NCBI RefSeq assembly: GCF_050003625.1
Contig: NC_134397.1
Coordinates: forward strand, 223,076,537-223,140,536
Direction: 5' to 3'
DNA from: Haematobia irritans
Taxonomy: Eukaryota > Arthropoda > Insecta > Diptera > Muscidae
Length of the DNA: 64,000 nt
This document shows, piece after piece, positions 23,540-34,817 of the stretch. Below the pieces are notes generated by a model, which did no database searches, was not told the origin of the DNA, and worked only from the letters and a program-made list of their open reading frames with translations. The stretch's first letter is position 1; every line of letters starts with the position of its first letter. The translations under genes were made by a program, and so were the position numbers.

Positions 23540-24985
23540 GAATATGAACCGATATGGACCAATTTTTGTGTGATTGGGGATCGGCCATATATATATATAA
23601 CTATAGACCGATATGGACCAATTTTGGCATGGATATTAGCAGCCTTATACTAACACCACGTTGCAAATTTCAACCGGATCGGAAGAATTTTGCTCCTCCA
23701 AGAGGCTCCGGAGATCAAATATGGGGAACGGTTTATGTGGGGGCTATATATAATTATGGACCGATATGGACCAATTCTTGCGTGTTTGTTAGAGACCACA
23801 TTCTAACACCATGTTCCAAATTTCAACCGGATCGGATGAATTTTGTTCGTCCAAGAGGATCCAGAGGACAAATCTGGGAATCGATTTATATGGGGGCTAT
23901 ATATAATTATGAACCGATATGGACCAATTTTTGCATGGTCATTAGAGAACATATACCAACACTATGTACCAAATTTCTTAGAGGCTCCGCAAGCCAAATC
24001 GGGGGATCGGTTTATATGGGGGCTATATATAATTATGGACCGATGTGGACCAATTTTTGCATGGTTGGTAGAGACCATATACTACCACCATGTACCAAAT
24101 TTCAGCCGGATCGGATGCAATTTGGTTCTCTTAGAGGCTCCGCAAATCAAATCGGGCGATCGGTTTATATGGGGGCTATATGTAATTATGGGCCGATATG
24201 GACCAATTCTTGCGTGTTTGTTAGAGACCACATTCTAACACCATGTTCCAAATTTCATCCGGATCGGATGAATTTTGTTCGTCCAAGAGGCTCCAGAGGA
24301 CAAATCTGGGAATCGATTTATATGGGGGCTATATATAATTATGAACCGATATGGACCAATTTTTGCATGGTCATTAGAGAACATATACCAACACTATGTA
24401 CCAAATTTCAGCCGGATCGGATGAAATTTTCGTTACTTAGAGGCTCCGCAAGCCAAATCGGGGGATCGGTTTATATGGGGGCTATATATAATTATGGACC
24501 GATGTGGACCAATTTTTGCACGGTTGGTAGAGACCATATACTACCACCATGTACCAAATTTCAGCCGGATCGGATGCAATTTGGTTCTCTTAGAGGTTCC
24601 GCAAGCCAAATTTGGGGGTCCGTTTATATGGGGGCTATACGTAAAAGTGGACCGATTTGGACCAACCAATGCATGGTTGTTAGATTTGGACCAACCAATG
24701 CATGGTTGTTAGAGACCATATACTAACACTATGTACCAAATTTCAGCCGGATCGGATGAAATTTGCTTCTCTTAGAGCAATCGCAAGCCAAATTTGGGGG
24801 TCCGTTTATATGGGGGCTATACGTAAAAGTGGACCGATGTGGACCAATTTTTGCATGGTTGTTAGAGACCATATACTAACACTATGTACCAAATTTCAGC
24901 CGGATCCGATGAAATTTGCTTCTCTTAGAGCAATCGCAAGCCAAATTTAGGGGTCCGTTTATATGGGGGCTATACGTAAACGTGG
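23540..24985 (+). repeat. 153-bp unit array (A4), open for 390 codons
   Basis: About ten units. A single frame stays open from 23554 to 24726 with repeats of MGAIYNYGP(I/M)WTNFC and FQPDRM(K/N)F, 51 residues per unit. Other frames and the opposite strand are also open, so this reflects unit length divisible by three and not a gene. Confidence 0.9.
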
Positions 24986-25242
24986 ACCGATATGGCCCAT
25001 TTGCAATACCATCCGACCTACATCAATAACAACTACTTGTGCCAAGTTTCAAGTCGATAGCTTGTTTCGTTTGAAAGTTAGCGTGATTTCAACAGACGGA
25101 CGGACGGGCATGCTCAGATCGACTCAGAATTTCACCACGACCCAGAATATATATATACTTTATGGGGTCTTAGAGCAATATTTCGATGTGTTACTAACGG
25201 AATGACAAAGTTAATATACCCCCATCCTATGGTGGAGGGTAT

Positions 25243-26089
25243 AAAAAGATAAAAAATATAGCGCCTTACTTTGTTTCATTACATGGCAGCCACTTTGTAA
25301 TGACCTTTTCCTAAAACTCATAGCAGCATGCATTTCCAGTAGGACAGATATACCTTTGTAAACTTGTTTACAATTTGTATCACCTTCCCAGCAGAAAGAT
25401 ACAATAATTGTATTTAATTATATCAACTTTACTAACCCGGATCCTTCATAAACAGATTCCCATTTGGAAAATTTGAATCTACAAAATCTTCCAGTCGCCT
25501 CCTCACCACTGTGTCACATTTATATATCGCAATTTTAACCATATCCCTGAGAGATTAATTGAACAATCATTTGAATGCAATATTTTGTGGTAAAGACAGC
25601 TGTTTTAATATTTTTTGGGTTTGTTAATCTGTCCAAAAATCGATGGCAACTGAACAACTCTGACCATATTAATAAAATTCAATATTTTCCAATAATCCTT
25701 GTGGACCTTGTGGAGCAATAACAACAACGAATATATTGTCGATTCATATCACTTTCATGTTGCCTGATACAAGTCTACCTGCATGTACGCCAATTTTCCT
25801 GTCATATTTCCTGTTTTGCAATGGAGCTACTCACACAGCACAAAGCCTATGTACATGGTTCATTTTATGATATTTTCCGATTTTATGGGTCAAATTAATA
25901 TCGTTTAACATGCACTGCGATGAGGTTGACTTTGATGCAGAATTAATAATAATAAATATTACTTTTTGTTGCCATCTGCCTGACACTACTTTTGTTGACC
26001 ATACACATGAGAATATAAATATGATTAAAACGGACGTGGCAAATTCGCCTATACGATAATCACTACATAAATGCGACTGGGAGAAGGAA
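25243..26089. other. Unassigned spacer, possibly single-copy
   Basis: No repeat unit shared with the rest of the window was seen and no coding region is supported. This is one of the few stretches that may be ordinary intergenic DNA. Confidence 0.3.
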
Positions 26090-26265
26090 ATATTTTTTAT
26101 ACTCTCCACCATAGGATGAAGAGTGTATTAAATTTGTGTATAACGTTTGTAACACATCGAAATATTGGTATTAGCCCCATAAAGTATATACATATATTGT
26201 GGGTCGTGATGAAATTCTATCGGCTCAGAAGCAATGTCCGGCCGTCTTTGAAATCGAATCACTGT
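26090..26265 (-). repeat. Head fragment of element A
   Basis: TATACTCTCCACCATAGGATG, GTAACACATCGAAATATTGG and GGGTCGTGATGAAATTCT match the A head in minus orientation. The match ends at the mariner relic. Confidence 0.65.
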
Positions 26266-26450
26266 TTAAATCGAGTGAAACCACGGGAAGTCATACTCCA
26301 CCCGCCGTATAGCCCAGACATTGCTCATTCTCATTACCACTTGTTCCGATCGATTATTATCAAGCAAAAATTTATGTCGTTTGGAGAATTGATTCAAAAT
26401 ATTAAAAAACAAAAAAAAAATTACGAAATAAAAACTTATTTTGCTGTTTT
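26266..26450 (+). pseudogene. Mariner transposase C-terminal relic
   Basis: The frame reads REVILHPPYSPDIAHSHYHL then FRSIII, followed by FMSFGELIQNI. This is the mariner signature HPPYSPDLAPSDYHLFRSM with the third catalytic Asp replaced by His (HSHYHLF). A second frame upstream gives SLFKSSETTG. Only about 60 codons remain. The 132-codon open frame covering 26071-26469 is a chance fusion with the A head fragment. Confidence 0.7.
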
Positions 26451-26739
26451 GATTAAATTTTTGTGGTAATTATAAAACACAGAAATTTATTATTTTATTT
26501 TAGAAGTTTATTTATTATTTTATGATTACTTCTAATAGCCCAATTTAGTTTGGCTGGATAAATACTCCTTAAATTATAAATGTGTCGAAGTTATAAATAT
26601 TTTTAGCTTGCACCAACATGGGCAAATTGCTACTTCTACATAAAGGCAGAACTTACCTACAATAGACTTTGACCTAAAACGAGAAGTAAAATTTTTAAAG
26701 ATGTTGACATAATATTGACTTTATAGATAATTTAGTTGA

Positions 26740-27621
26740 AATAAAAAAAATTGTCAAAGTTTCATTTCTATTGAAAATTTTCTTTTCTATAGGAAAATTT
26801 CTTTGTATAAAAATATTGTAAACAATTTTATTTCTATAGAAAATTTTGTTTTTATAGAAAATTTCGGCAAATGTTTTTATTTTTATAGAAAATTTTGTAA
26901 AAATTTTATTTCCATAAAAAATGTTGTCAAACTTTTATTTCTATACAAAATTTTGTTTATATTCAATTTTTTTATAGAAAATCTTACCAAATTTTTATTT
27001 CCATTACAAATTTTGTCAAAAATTTTTCCTATAGAAAATTTTGTCAAAATTTTATTTCTATAGAAAATTTTGTCATAGTTTTATTTCTATAGAAAATTTT
27101 GTCAGCATTTTATATATGGAAAGTTTTGTCAAAATTTTATTTCTATAGAAATAAACATTTTGACAAAATTGTCTATATATAGAAACTTTTGTCAACTTTT
27201 TTATGTATAGAAACGTTTGTCAACGCTTTCTTTCTATAGATTTTTTTTTTCAAAATTGTAGTTCTATAGAAAATGGTGTCAAAAATTTACTTCTATAGAC
27301 AATTTCCTTAAAATTATATTTCTATAGAAAATTTTATCAAAATTTTATTTCTGTAGGAATTTTTGTCAATAGAAAAAATTTTTTTTTTAAATATTATTTT
27401 GTTAAATTTTATTTCTATTGAAAATTTTGTCAAAAGTTTATTTCTATAAAAAATTTAGTTTCTTTAGAAAATTTAGTCAAATTTAATTTCTATATAAAAT
27501 GTTGTCAACATTTTGTTTGTATAGAAAATTTTGTCAAATTTTTTTATCTATAGAAAAACTTTTCAAAATTTCATTTCTATAGAAAATTTTGTCAACGTTT
27601 TATTTCTATAGCAAATTTTAT

Positions 27622-27622
<1 letters not shown>
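26740..27622 (-). repeat. 29-bp satellite array, degraded
   Basis: About 30 diverged units read as TTTCTATAGAAAATTTTGTC plus AAAATTTTA. The array ends at a 33-base A tract. Confidence 0.85.

Positions 27623-27655
<33 letters not shown>
27623..27655 (+). repeat. A33 homopolymer
   Basis: Thirty-three consecutive A after TTTTATC, between a 29-bp array and an unrelated 300-bp segment. Confidence 0.95.
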
Positions 27656-27657
<2 letters not shown>

Positions 27658-27960
27658 TTAAGGGACTTGTAAGTTATATGAAAAGATGATGTACAGTGGG
27701 AGAAAAGATGATTCAATTTGTAAGAGGAAATTTCCCAAATGTTTTCTCCATAAGGAGTTAGCATAAAGGGCCCAAAATTGAGTTATCTCTCCCAGCCAGA
27801 TCTATACTAAAGGCTGTGGAAAGGTTCATTCGCCCGAACCGAAACATGTACAGTCCAGGCGTGTATAGATTGGTATCTGGCGTTTTCTTTTCAATGGCTC
27901 TATTAACCATGTTCCTTAATCTATATCTGTCCATAAAGCTCGAAAAATAATTGTATAATT
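27656..27960. other. Unclassified 300-bp insert within 29-bp arrays
   Basis: The sequence is more GC-rich than the arrays on both sides (CCAGGCGTGTATAGATTGG, GAAACATGTACAGTCC). It has no open frame of note. The arrays resume at 27965, so this is probably an inserted element associated with the A33 tract. Confidence 0.4.
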
Positions 27961-28106
27961 AGATAAAATTTTATTTCTATAAGAACTTTTGTCAATAGAA
28001 AATTTTATTATTTTGTTAAATTTTATTTCTATTTGTCAACATTTTATTTCCATAAAGAATTTGTCAAAAATTTTTTAAACAGAAAAATTTTCCTTTCCAA
28101 AGAATT

Positions 28107-30190
28107 TTTTATACCCTAAACCACATAGTGGTCAGGGTATAATAAGTTTGATCGGCCAAAAAATGTGCCTACCAGAAATATTGATTTTAGACCCCATAAA
28201 ATATATACCGATCGACTCAGAATCACCTGCTGAGTCGATCTAGCGCTTGGTGTCCGTCCGTCCGTCTGTCCATGTATTTGTTGTTCACAGGATTCCGGTC
28301 GCAATTATTAACCGATTTTGATGAAATTTGGTACAGGGAGGTTTTTGGGTACAAGGACGTACGCTATTGAATTTGAAGAAATCGGATCAAATTTAGATAT
28401 AGCTCCCACATATATGTATCGCCCGATTTCGACAAATGGGGTCACGTTGCAAATTTGGCAAAAGGTAATCTTTTCCATCGCTCTTCAAGTCTGCAAAATT
28501 TTATCCAAATCGGTTCAGATTTAGATATAGCTCTAATATATATGTATCGCCCGATTTTCCCAAATTTGGCCACAAAACACTTATTTATCAACCGATCTTA
28601 CTCAAAGTTGGCTAAATGTAATCTTCTATACCACTAACTATATGTGCAAAAAATCATCGAAATCGGTTCAGATTTAGCTATAGCTCCCATATATATGTAC
28701 CGCCCGATTTTTCTAAATTTGGCCACAAAGCCCTTATTTATCAACCAATCTTACTCAAATTTGGCTAAATATAGTATTCTATAGTACTAACTATATGTGC
28801 AAAATTTCATCGAAATCGGTTCAGATGTAGATATAGCTCCCATATATGTATCGCCCGATTTTGAAAAATTCGCCCCTAATAACCTTATGTTTGACCATAC
28901 AGACCTCATTTCTTAACTGATCTTACTCAAATCTTGCACAAGGTAACCTTTTGAGGTATTAATCAAACTCGCAAAATATTGTGCAAATTGGTTCAGATTT
29001 ATATATAGCTTCCATATATATGCATTGCTCGATTTTCCCAAATTTGGCCATAGTACTCTTATTTATTAACCAATGTTACTTAAATTTCAAATTTTCATAT
29101 TTTTTTCTCTTTTTTAATAATTTTCTCTTTTTTTAATAATGGGCTCAATATTAGTGGCATACTAACTCCGTAGGTGCAATATCAACTACAGCCAGTGTTG
29201 CTAGAAGTAGGGGAAATTCCCTATATATAGGGGTTTTCTAATATTTAGCGTCTTGTAGGCAAGTTGGACCACAATGTAGGGATATTTTCACTCAACACAA
29301 TTTGTAATAATTTTTACATTTTGGTGGCTCTAGGAAATTAGAAGCCGGCAAGGCTTGATCTTTAACAATGTGTGGTAACAACAGTTAGCACTCGTCCAAA
29401 AAAAAAAATCTAACAAAATTTGAAGAGTACCACAAATCTACCAAACAAATATTTCTATAGAAATTTTTGTCAAAACTTTATTCCTGTAGAAAATTTTGTC
29501 AACATTTTATTTCTATAGAACATTTTGTCAAAATTGTATTTCTATAGAAATTTTTTACAAAATATTATTTCTATAAAAAATTTTCTCAATATTTTATTTT
29601 CATGGATTTTTTTCTCAAAATTTTATTTCTATAGAATTTAGTGTCAAAATTTTATTTGTATACAAAAATTTCTCACAAAAATTTGTTTATAGATACTTTT
29701 TCCAAAATTTTATTTTTATAGAGATTTAACAAAAAAAAAAAAAAATACTATTTTTGTTAGAATTCTACCAACTGTGGCAACCGTGGTGGTAATACAAATT
29801 TATTATCTAAGTTATATGTTATACGTTGCATATTCATATTTTATGATAATAAAGTACTTAGAACCATTTTTGGTTTGTAAAATTTGTTAAATTTAACGAA
29901 AAATATTGTAGGGATAATTGTTTGGGAATGTATGGGAAAGTAGGGAACTTTTTTTGTCCTTGTAGGGTAAACCGAACATTTTCCCTGGCAACACTGACTG
30001 AGCTATAGTCAGATTGAGACAAAGCACCCATAAACATGTACCCCTTAATTTTCTTAAATATGCAACTGCGGTTTATCTCCCATACCTATATCAATGTTAC
30101 TCCACAAATGCTTATGTTTACTAATTCAGTAAGGGTGGTTTAGGGTATGATATAGTCGGCCCCGCCCAACATTCTGCTTTACTTACTTGT
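28107..30190 (-). repeat. Element C, 153-bp-unit family with a nested insertion
   Basis: The head TATACCCTAAACCACATAGTG is followed by CCGATCGACTCAGAATCACC and a (GTCC)n run, then units containing TCATCGAAATCGGTTCAGAT, ATATAGCTCCCATATATATG and ACTCAAATTTGGCTAAAT. The box ATATAGCTCC falls at about 28525, 28678 and 28831, 153 bp apart. The distal end carries GGTTTAGGGTATGATATAG, GGCCCCGCCCAAC and TTACTTACTTGTTTTT. Insertion 29193-29996 interrupts it. The order of boxes matches A, B and D. Confidence 0.75.
29193..29996. mobile_element. Possible hAT-like insertion in element C
   Basis: The inverted ends CAGTGTTGCTAG and CTGGCAACACTG bound 804 bp. CAGTGTTGCCA-type ends are common in insect hAT elements, but a clean 8-bp target duplication is not seen (ACTACAGC versus ACTGAGCT). 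The interior includes a 29-bp array (29445-29740) and no transposase. Confidence 0.45.
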
Positions 30191-30610
30191 TTTTTTTTTT
30201 TTCAAAATTTAATTTTTCTACAAGAGTTTGTGAAAATTTTATTTCTATATAAATCTTGTCAAAATTTTATTTCCATAGAAAATTTTGTCAAAATTTTTAT
30301 TTCTATAGAAAGTTTTCTCAAATGTTTATTTCTAAAGAAATTTTTGTCAAAATTTAATTTTTATAGAAAGTTTTCTCAAAATCTTATTTCTATAAAAAAT
30401 TTTTGTCAAAATTTAATTATTATAAAAAACTTTCTCAAAATTTTATTTCTAAAAAAAAATTTGTCAGGATTTTATTTATATGGAAAATTTTGTCAAAAGT
30501 TTATTTCTACAAAAAATTTAGTTTCATTAGAAAATTTTGTCAAAATTTATTTCCTCAGAAAATTTTGTTAACATTTTATTTCTATAGAAAATTTTGTTTA
30601 TTTTTTTCCA
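30191..30610 (-). repeat. 29-bp satellite array
   Basis: About 14 units in the TTTCTATAGAAAATTTTGTC phase. The array is broken at TTCCATA by element E and resumes at 31580. Confidence 0.85.
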
Positions 30611-30930
30611 TACACGCAAAGAAATAATTCTTTCCTCCCAAACGAAATTTTAGACAAACAAAGTTCGTTTCTCATTTGCTTTTCGTTGAAAGGAAGTGTA
30701 TTTGGAAGAAAAGTATATTTTTTTTTGTGATAAACGTTTATTCTTTTCAAGGATGTAAAAACAATTTCATAAAGACTAACTCAAAGAAATTTTTTTCTGG
30801 CTAATTGCATTTTCCCTCACATCTTTCCCACTTCCACGAAGTTTTTTAGTTCTTAGCACCTTTTTCTGTAACACAAACAATGTAGAAGAAATTATACGAT
30901 TTTATAAATTTTTAATTTTTTTTTACCTTT

Positions 30931-31003
30931 CGCCTGGACGGAGAATCGAACCGCGGACCATGCAATTTGTAAGCCAACACACTATCCACTGAGCCATGTA
31001 GCC
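30931..31003 (-). other. tRNA-like sequence 1 of element E
   Basis: The minus strand reads GGCTACATGGCTCAGTGGAT, with an A-box-like TGGCTCAGTGG and the B-box GGTTCGATTC, 73 nt in total. The first seven bases (GGCTACA) do not pair with the last (CCAGGCG), so it is a decayed, tRNA-derived promoter module and not a working tRNA. Confidence 0.6.
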
Positions 31004-31120
31004 GTTATTGTCATCAATAGACAATTACCCATATAACTAAGTTATATTTATATAGCATAGCTTGCGGCGCCCACGAGCCGATTATACAAAGTTTATTTAA
31101 CAGAAAAATACATTTAGTTG

Positions 31121-31193
31121 GGCACCGTGGAGCAGTGGTTGCTACGTCTGACTTGCATGCCAAGGGTCGTGGGTTCGATCCCTGCTTCGACCA
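31121..31193 (+). other. tRNA-like sequence 2 of element E
   Basis: Reads GGCACCGTGGAGCAGTGGTT with the B-box GGGTTCGATCC and ends CGACCA, 73 nt in total. It resembles the head of the SINE at 37639. The acceptor ends do not pair well. It faces away from tRNA-like sequence 1. Confidence 0.6.
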
Positions 31194-31579
31194 AAGTTTT
31201 TTTTTTTTTACATATATTCCAGATATGATCGGAAGATTCCGAAAAAATGTTCAACATTACATTCTACTATATTAAATTTTTACTATGAACTGTAAAATGT
31301 GTCTTCTTAAAGACCTAAATTTAGAAAAGAATAGTGTTTGATATAAACGAAATGGACTGTGTTGTTGGTTCAAAAATAACTTTTTTTACTGAAAAATAAG
31401 GAGGAAATAAATTTTGACAAAATTTTCTAATGAAACTAAATTTTTTGTAGAAATAAAATTTTGACAAACGAATTTTTTTGGTGATAAAAGTGTATACTTT
31501 TCGAAGCAATTCAAAAAACTCTAACAAAAGAAAAACGTTTTCGGTACACGTTTTCCAAACGTTTTTTTTCTTTGCGTGT

Positions 31580-31710
31580 AGAAAATTTTATTAAAATTTA
31601 ATTTCTATAGAAAACATTGTCAAAATATAAATTCTATAGAAAATTTGGCCAAAATTTCTACAAAAAATATTGTTTATTTCTATAGAAATTGTATCAAAAA
31701 TTTATTCAAA
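31580..31710 (-). repeat. 29-bp satellite array, remainder
   Basis: Continuation of the 30191-30610 array after element E, fading into unassigned sequence. Confidence 0.7.
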
Positions 31711-32404
31711 ATTTCTAACAATCTACCAAACAGTAGCAAATTTGCCATTTCCATCAGTCCAATTTCAATTCGAAATATAGATTTGTAACGATTGCATAAA
31801 ACACGCACTGTCATAAAACACATTTTCCCCCTCTCCCTTACAAACGAAGGCAATGGTAATTTTTAAATATTAAATAAAAACAACGAATTGGTGTTATTTG
31901 ATTTAAATGTTTTTTTGTTAACACATTGAATTGCAAATAATCACAAAAAAGTGTCGCTGAAAGTGGGAAAACATTACACCCAATGTATTTGCAAATTTTT
32001 TTGTCTATACACATGAATACATATCCAGATGAACATCCCACAAATGTATTTGCCAAATGAATTCCAAACAAATTAATCTTCATCACATTTCAATATGAGA
32101 TCGCCGCTGATGATGATGATGCTGTTGACACGTCATTTATTTTCAGAGAAAGCGACGAAAATGAACATAAAATATAAACTGTCATTTGTGGGCTATTAAA
32201 ATGTGTATAGATTTTTGTTTTTAATCAAATTACATTTTTTTATGTGTCAATCTTTTATTGCTATGCCATCAGAGGTTTAAATGGACATGTATCAACCAAG
32301 TCAAATCTTAAATTATTAATATACAAAATGTTGAATTGAATGGAATTATTTGTTTTATTACCACTCTCGCTTATAATTAAACACTTTAGAAAATTTTATA
32401 TATT
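31711..32404. other. Unassigned spacer
   Basis: AT-rich, with a short GATGATGATGATG run near 32109. No gene or known repeat was recognised; it may be single-copy. Confidence 0.3.
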
Positions 32405-34340
32405 TTTTATACCCTCCACCATAGGATGGGGGTACATTAACTTTTTTATTCCGTTTGTAACACATCGAAATATATTCTGGGTCGTGGTGAAATTCTGAGT
32501 CGATCTGAGCATGTCCGTCCGTCCGTCCGTCTGTTGATATCACGCTAACTTCCGAACGAAACAAGCAATCGACTTGAGACTAGGCACAAGTAGATGCTAT
32601 TGATGTAGGTCGGATTGTATTGCAAATCGGCCATATCGGTCCACTTTTAGTTATAGCCCCCATATAAACGGACCCCCAACTTTGGTTGCGATTGCTCTAA
32701 GAGAAGCAAATTTCATCCGATCGGGCTGAAATTCTGTACATGGTGTTAGTATATGGTCTCTAACAACCATGCAAAAATTGGTCCATATCGGTCCACTTTT
32801 ACGTATAGCCCCCATATAAACGGACCCCCAAATTTGGCTTGTGATTGCTCTAAGAGAAGCAAATTTCATCCGATCCGGCTGAAATTTGGTACATGATGTA
32901 AGTATTTGGTCTCTACCAACAATGCACAAATTGGTCCATATCGGTCTACTTTTGCGTATAGCCCCATATAAACGGACCCCCAAATTTGCCTTGCGTTTGC
33001 TCTAAGAGAAGCAAATTTCATCCGACCCGGCTGAAATTTGGTACATGGTGTTAGTATATGGTCTCTAAGAACCATGCAAAAATAGGTCCACATCGGTCCA
33101 TAATTATATATAGCCCCCATATAAACCGATCCCCAGATTTGGATTGCGGAGCCTCAAAGATAAGCAAATTTCATCCGATACGGCTGAAATTTGGTACATG
33201 GTATTAGTATATGGTCTCTAACAACCATGCAAAAATTGGTCCATTTCGGTCCACAATTATATATAGCCCCCATATAAACAGATCCCCAGATTTGAACTCC
33301 GGAGCCTCTTAGAAGAGCAAAATTCATCCGATCCGGTTGAAATTTGGTACGTGGTGTAAGTATATGGTCTCTAACAACCGTGCAAAAATTGGTTCATATC
33401 GGTCCATAATTATATATAGCCCCCATATAAACCGATTGCCATATTTGGTGTGCGGATCCTCTAAGAGAAGCAAATTTCATCCGATACGACTGAAATTTGG
33501 TACATGGTATTAGTATATAGTCTCTTAGAATCATTCAAAAATTGGTCCATATCAGTTCATAATTATATATAGCCCCTATATAAACCGATCCCCAGATTTG
33601 AACTCGGGAACCACTTGAACGAGCAAAATTCATCCGATCCGGTTGAAATTTGCAACGTGGTGTTAATATATGGCCGCTAATAACCATGCCAAAATTGGTC
33701 CATATCGGTCTATAGTTATATATAGCCGATCCCCAATCACACAAAAATTGGTCCATATCGGTTCATAATCATGCTTGCCACTCGAGCAAAAATAATGTAG
33801 CAAAATTTTATTTCTATATAAAATTTTGTCGAAATTTTGTTCCTATAGAAAATTTTGTCAAATTTTATTTCTATAGAAAATTTTGGCAAAATTTTATTTC
33901 TATAGAAAATGTTGTCAAAATTTTAATTCTATAGAGACTGTTGTCAGTATTTTAAATCTTTTGAAAATTTTGTAAAAATTTTATTTCTATAGAAAATTTT
34001 GTCAAAATATTATTTCTATAGAAAATTTTGTTAACATCGCATTTCTATGGAAAATTTTGTCCAAATTTTACTTCTATAGAAAATGTTGTCAAAATTTTAT
34101 TTTTATAGAAAATTTTGTCAAACTTTATTATATACGTGTTTAATCGGCCATTTTAAGTTTAATATATACCACGTATGGACTACGTGGTATATATATTGCG
34201 GTATTAGGAAGTTTTAAGATACCTTGTCATCGGCAAAAGTTACCGTAACCCAAGTAATTCGATTGTGGATTGTGGCAATCCATGGTGGAGGTTACATAAG
34301 CTTCGGCCTGGCCGAACTTACGGCCGTATATACTTGTTTC
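32405..34340 (-). repeat. Composite element A, copy A7 (cleanest full-length copy)
   Basis: All parts are present in order in minus orientation: head TATACCCTCCACCATAGGAT at about 32409; conserved block with CCGTCCGTCCGTCTGTTGAT; seven to eight 153-bp units (32630-33780); CACTCGAGCAAAAATAATG; a 29-bp array (33795-34130); and the end with CGGCCTGGCCGAACTTACGG then TATATACTTGTTT at about 34328-34340. The hairpin stem TTCGGCC/GGCCGAA is complete. This is the best reference copy for the family in this window. Confidence 0.88.
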
Positions 34341-34817
34341 TTACATGCCATTCACAGTAATTAGCTATTGAGACACATGGAAATCTCAATTTGGCTTGCG
34401 AAGCCTCTAAGAGAAGCAAATTTCATCCGATCAGGCTGAAATTTGGTACATGGTGTTAGTATATGATCTCTAATGACCATTTAAAAATTGGTTCACATCG
34501 GTCCATAATTATATATAGCCGCCATATAAACCGATCACCGACCAAGTTAAAAAAACTTAATAAACGTAAAGACAATTTCATTAATTTTGAAAAACGAAAT
34601 CGGATGAAGATAGAGGAAGCACGCTCACAACAAACCCAGCCAACTGGACTCAAATGGTTGATTTGACTTTGCCAAAGAAAAGAGGAATGTCTGCAAAATT
34701 TGTTTCGGCAAGCCGACTATCAAAAACCTTTTTTCGGGAGGGTTTAAGAGTAGTTCACTTTGGGTTTAGGGAATTACCCGAATTTATTTTGATAATTGGT
34801 TGATAGTTTTACTGCTA

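Larger units (their letters stand above)
21007..25242 (+). repeat. Composite element A, copy A4, with a 2-kb insertion
   Basis: Left end at 21015-21050 (GGCCGTAAGTTCGGCCAGGC), 29-bp array 21250-21550, CTCGAGTGGCAACCA at about 21564, insertion 21579-23536, then about ten 153-bp units (23540-24985) and the full right end with GACGGACGGACGGGCATGC, finishing at GGTGGAGGGTATAAAAAG. In the array, blocks of two or three units are duplicated: text at 23760-24130 recurs nearly unchanged at 24200-24570. Confidence 0.85.
30613..31578 (+). mobile_element. Element E copy 1: TA-flanked, two outward-facing tRNA-like sequences
   Basis: Perfect 12-bp inverted ends (CACGCAAAGAAA / TTTCTTTGCGTG) with TA on both sides (30611-30612, 31579-31580). 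The empty site reconstructs a satellite unit (TTCCATAGAAAATTTTA). Inside are a minus-strand tRNA-like sequence (30931-31003), a 117-bp core and a plus-strand tRNA-like sequence (31121-31193), followed by a T-tract. No protein coding is supported. Copies 2 and 3 lie at 55629-59198 and 47161-48500. Confidence 0.75.

Noticed and set aside
23554..24726. 390-codon ORF with repeated MGAIYNYGP segments
   Set aside because: Read-through of the 153-bp tandem repeat, whose length is divisible by three. Several frames and both strands are open and no domain is visible.
26071..26469. 132-codon ORF containing a mariner end
   Set aside because: Fusion by chance of the A-element head with a mariner relic; only the relic part was annotated.
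30931..31193. Functional tRNA genes
   Set aside because: Acceptor stems do not pair and the modules recur inside a mobile element; treated as tRNA-derived sequence.
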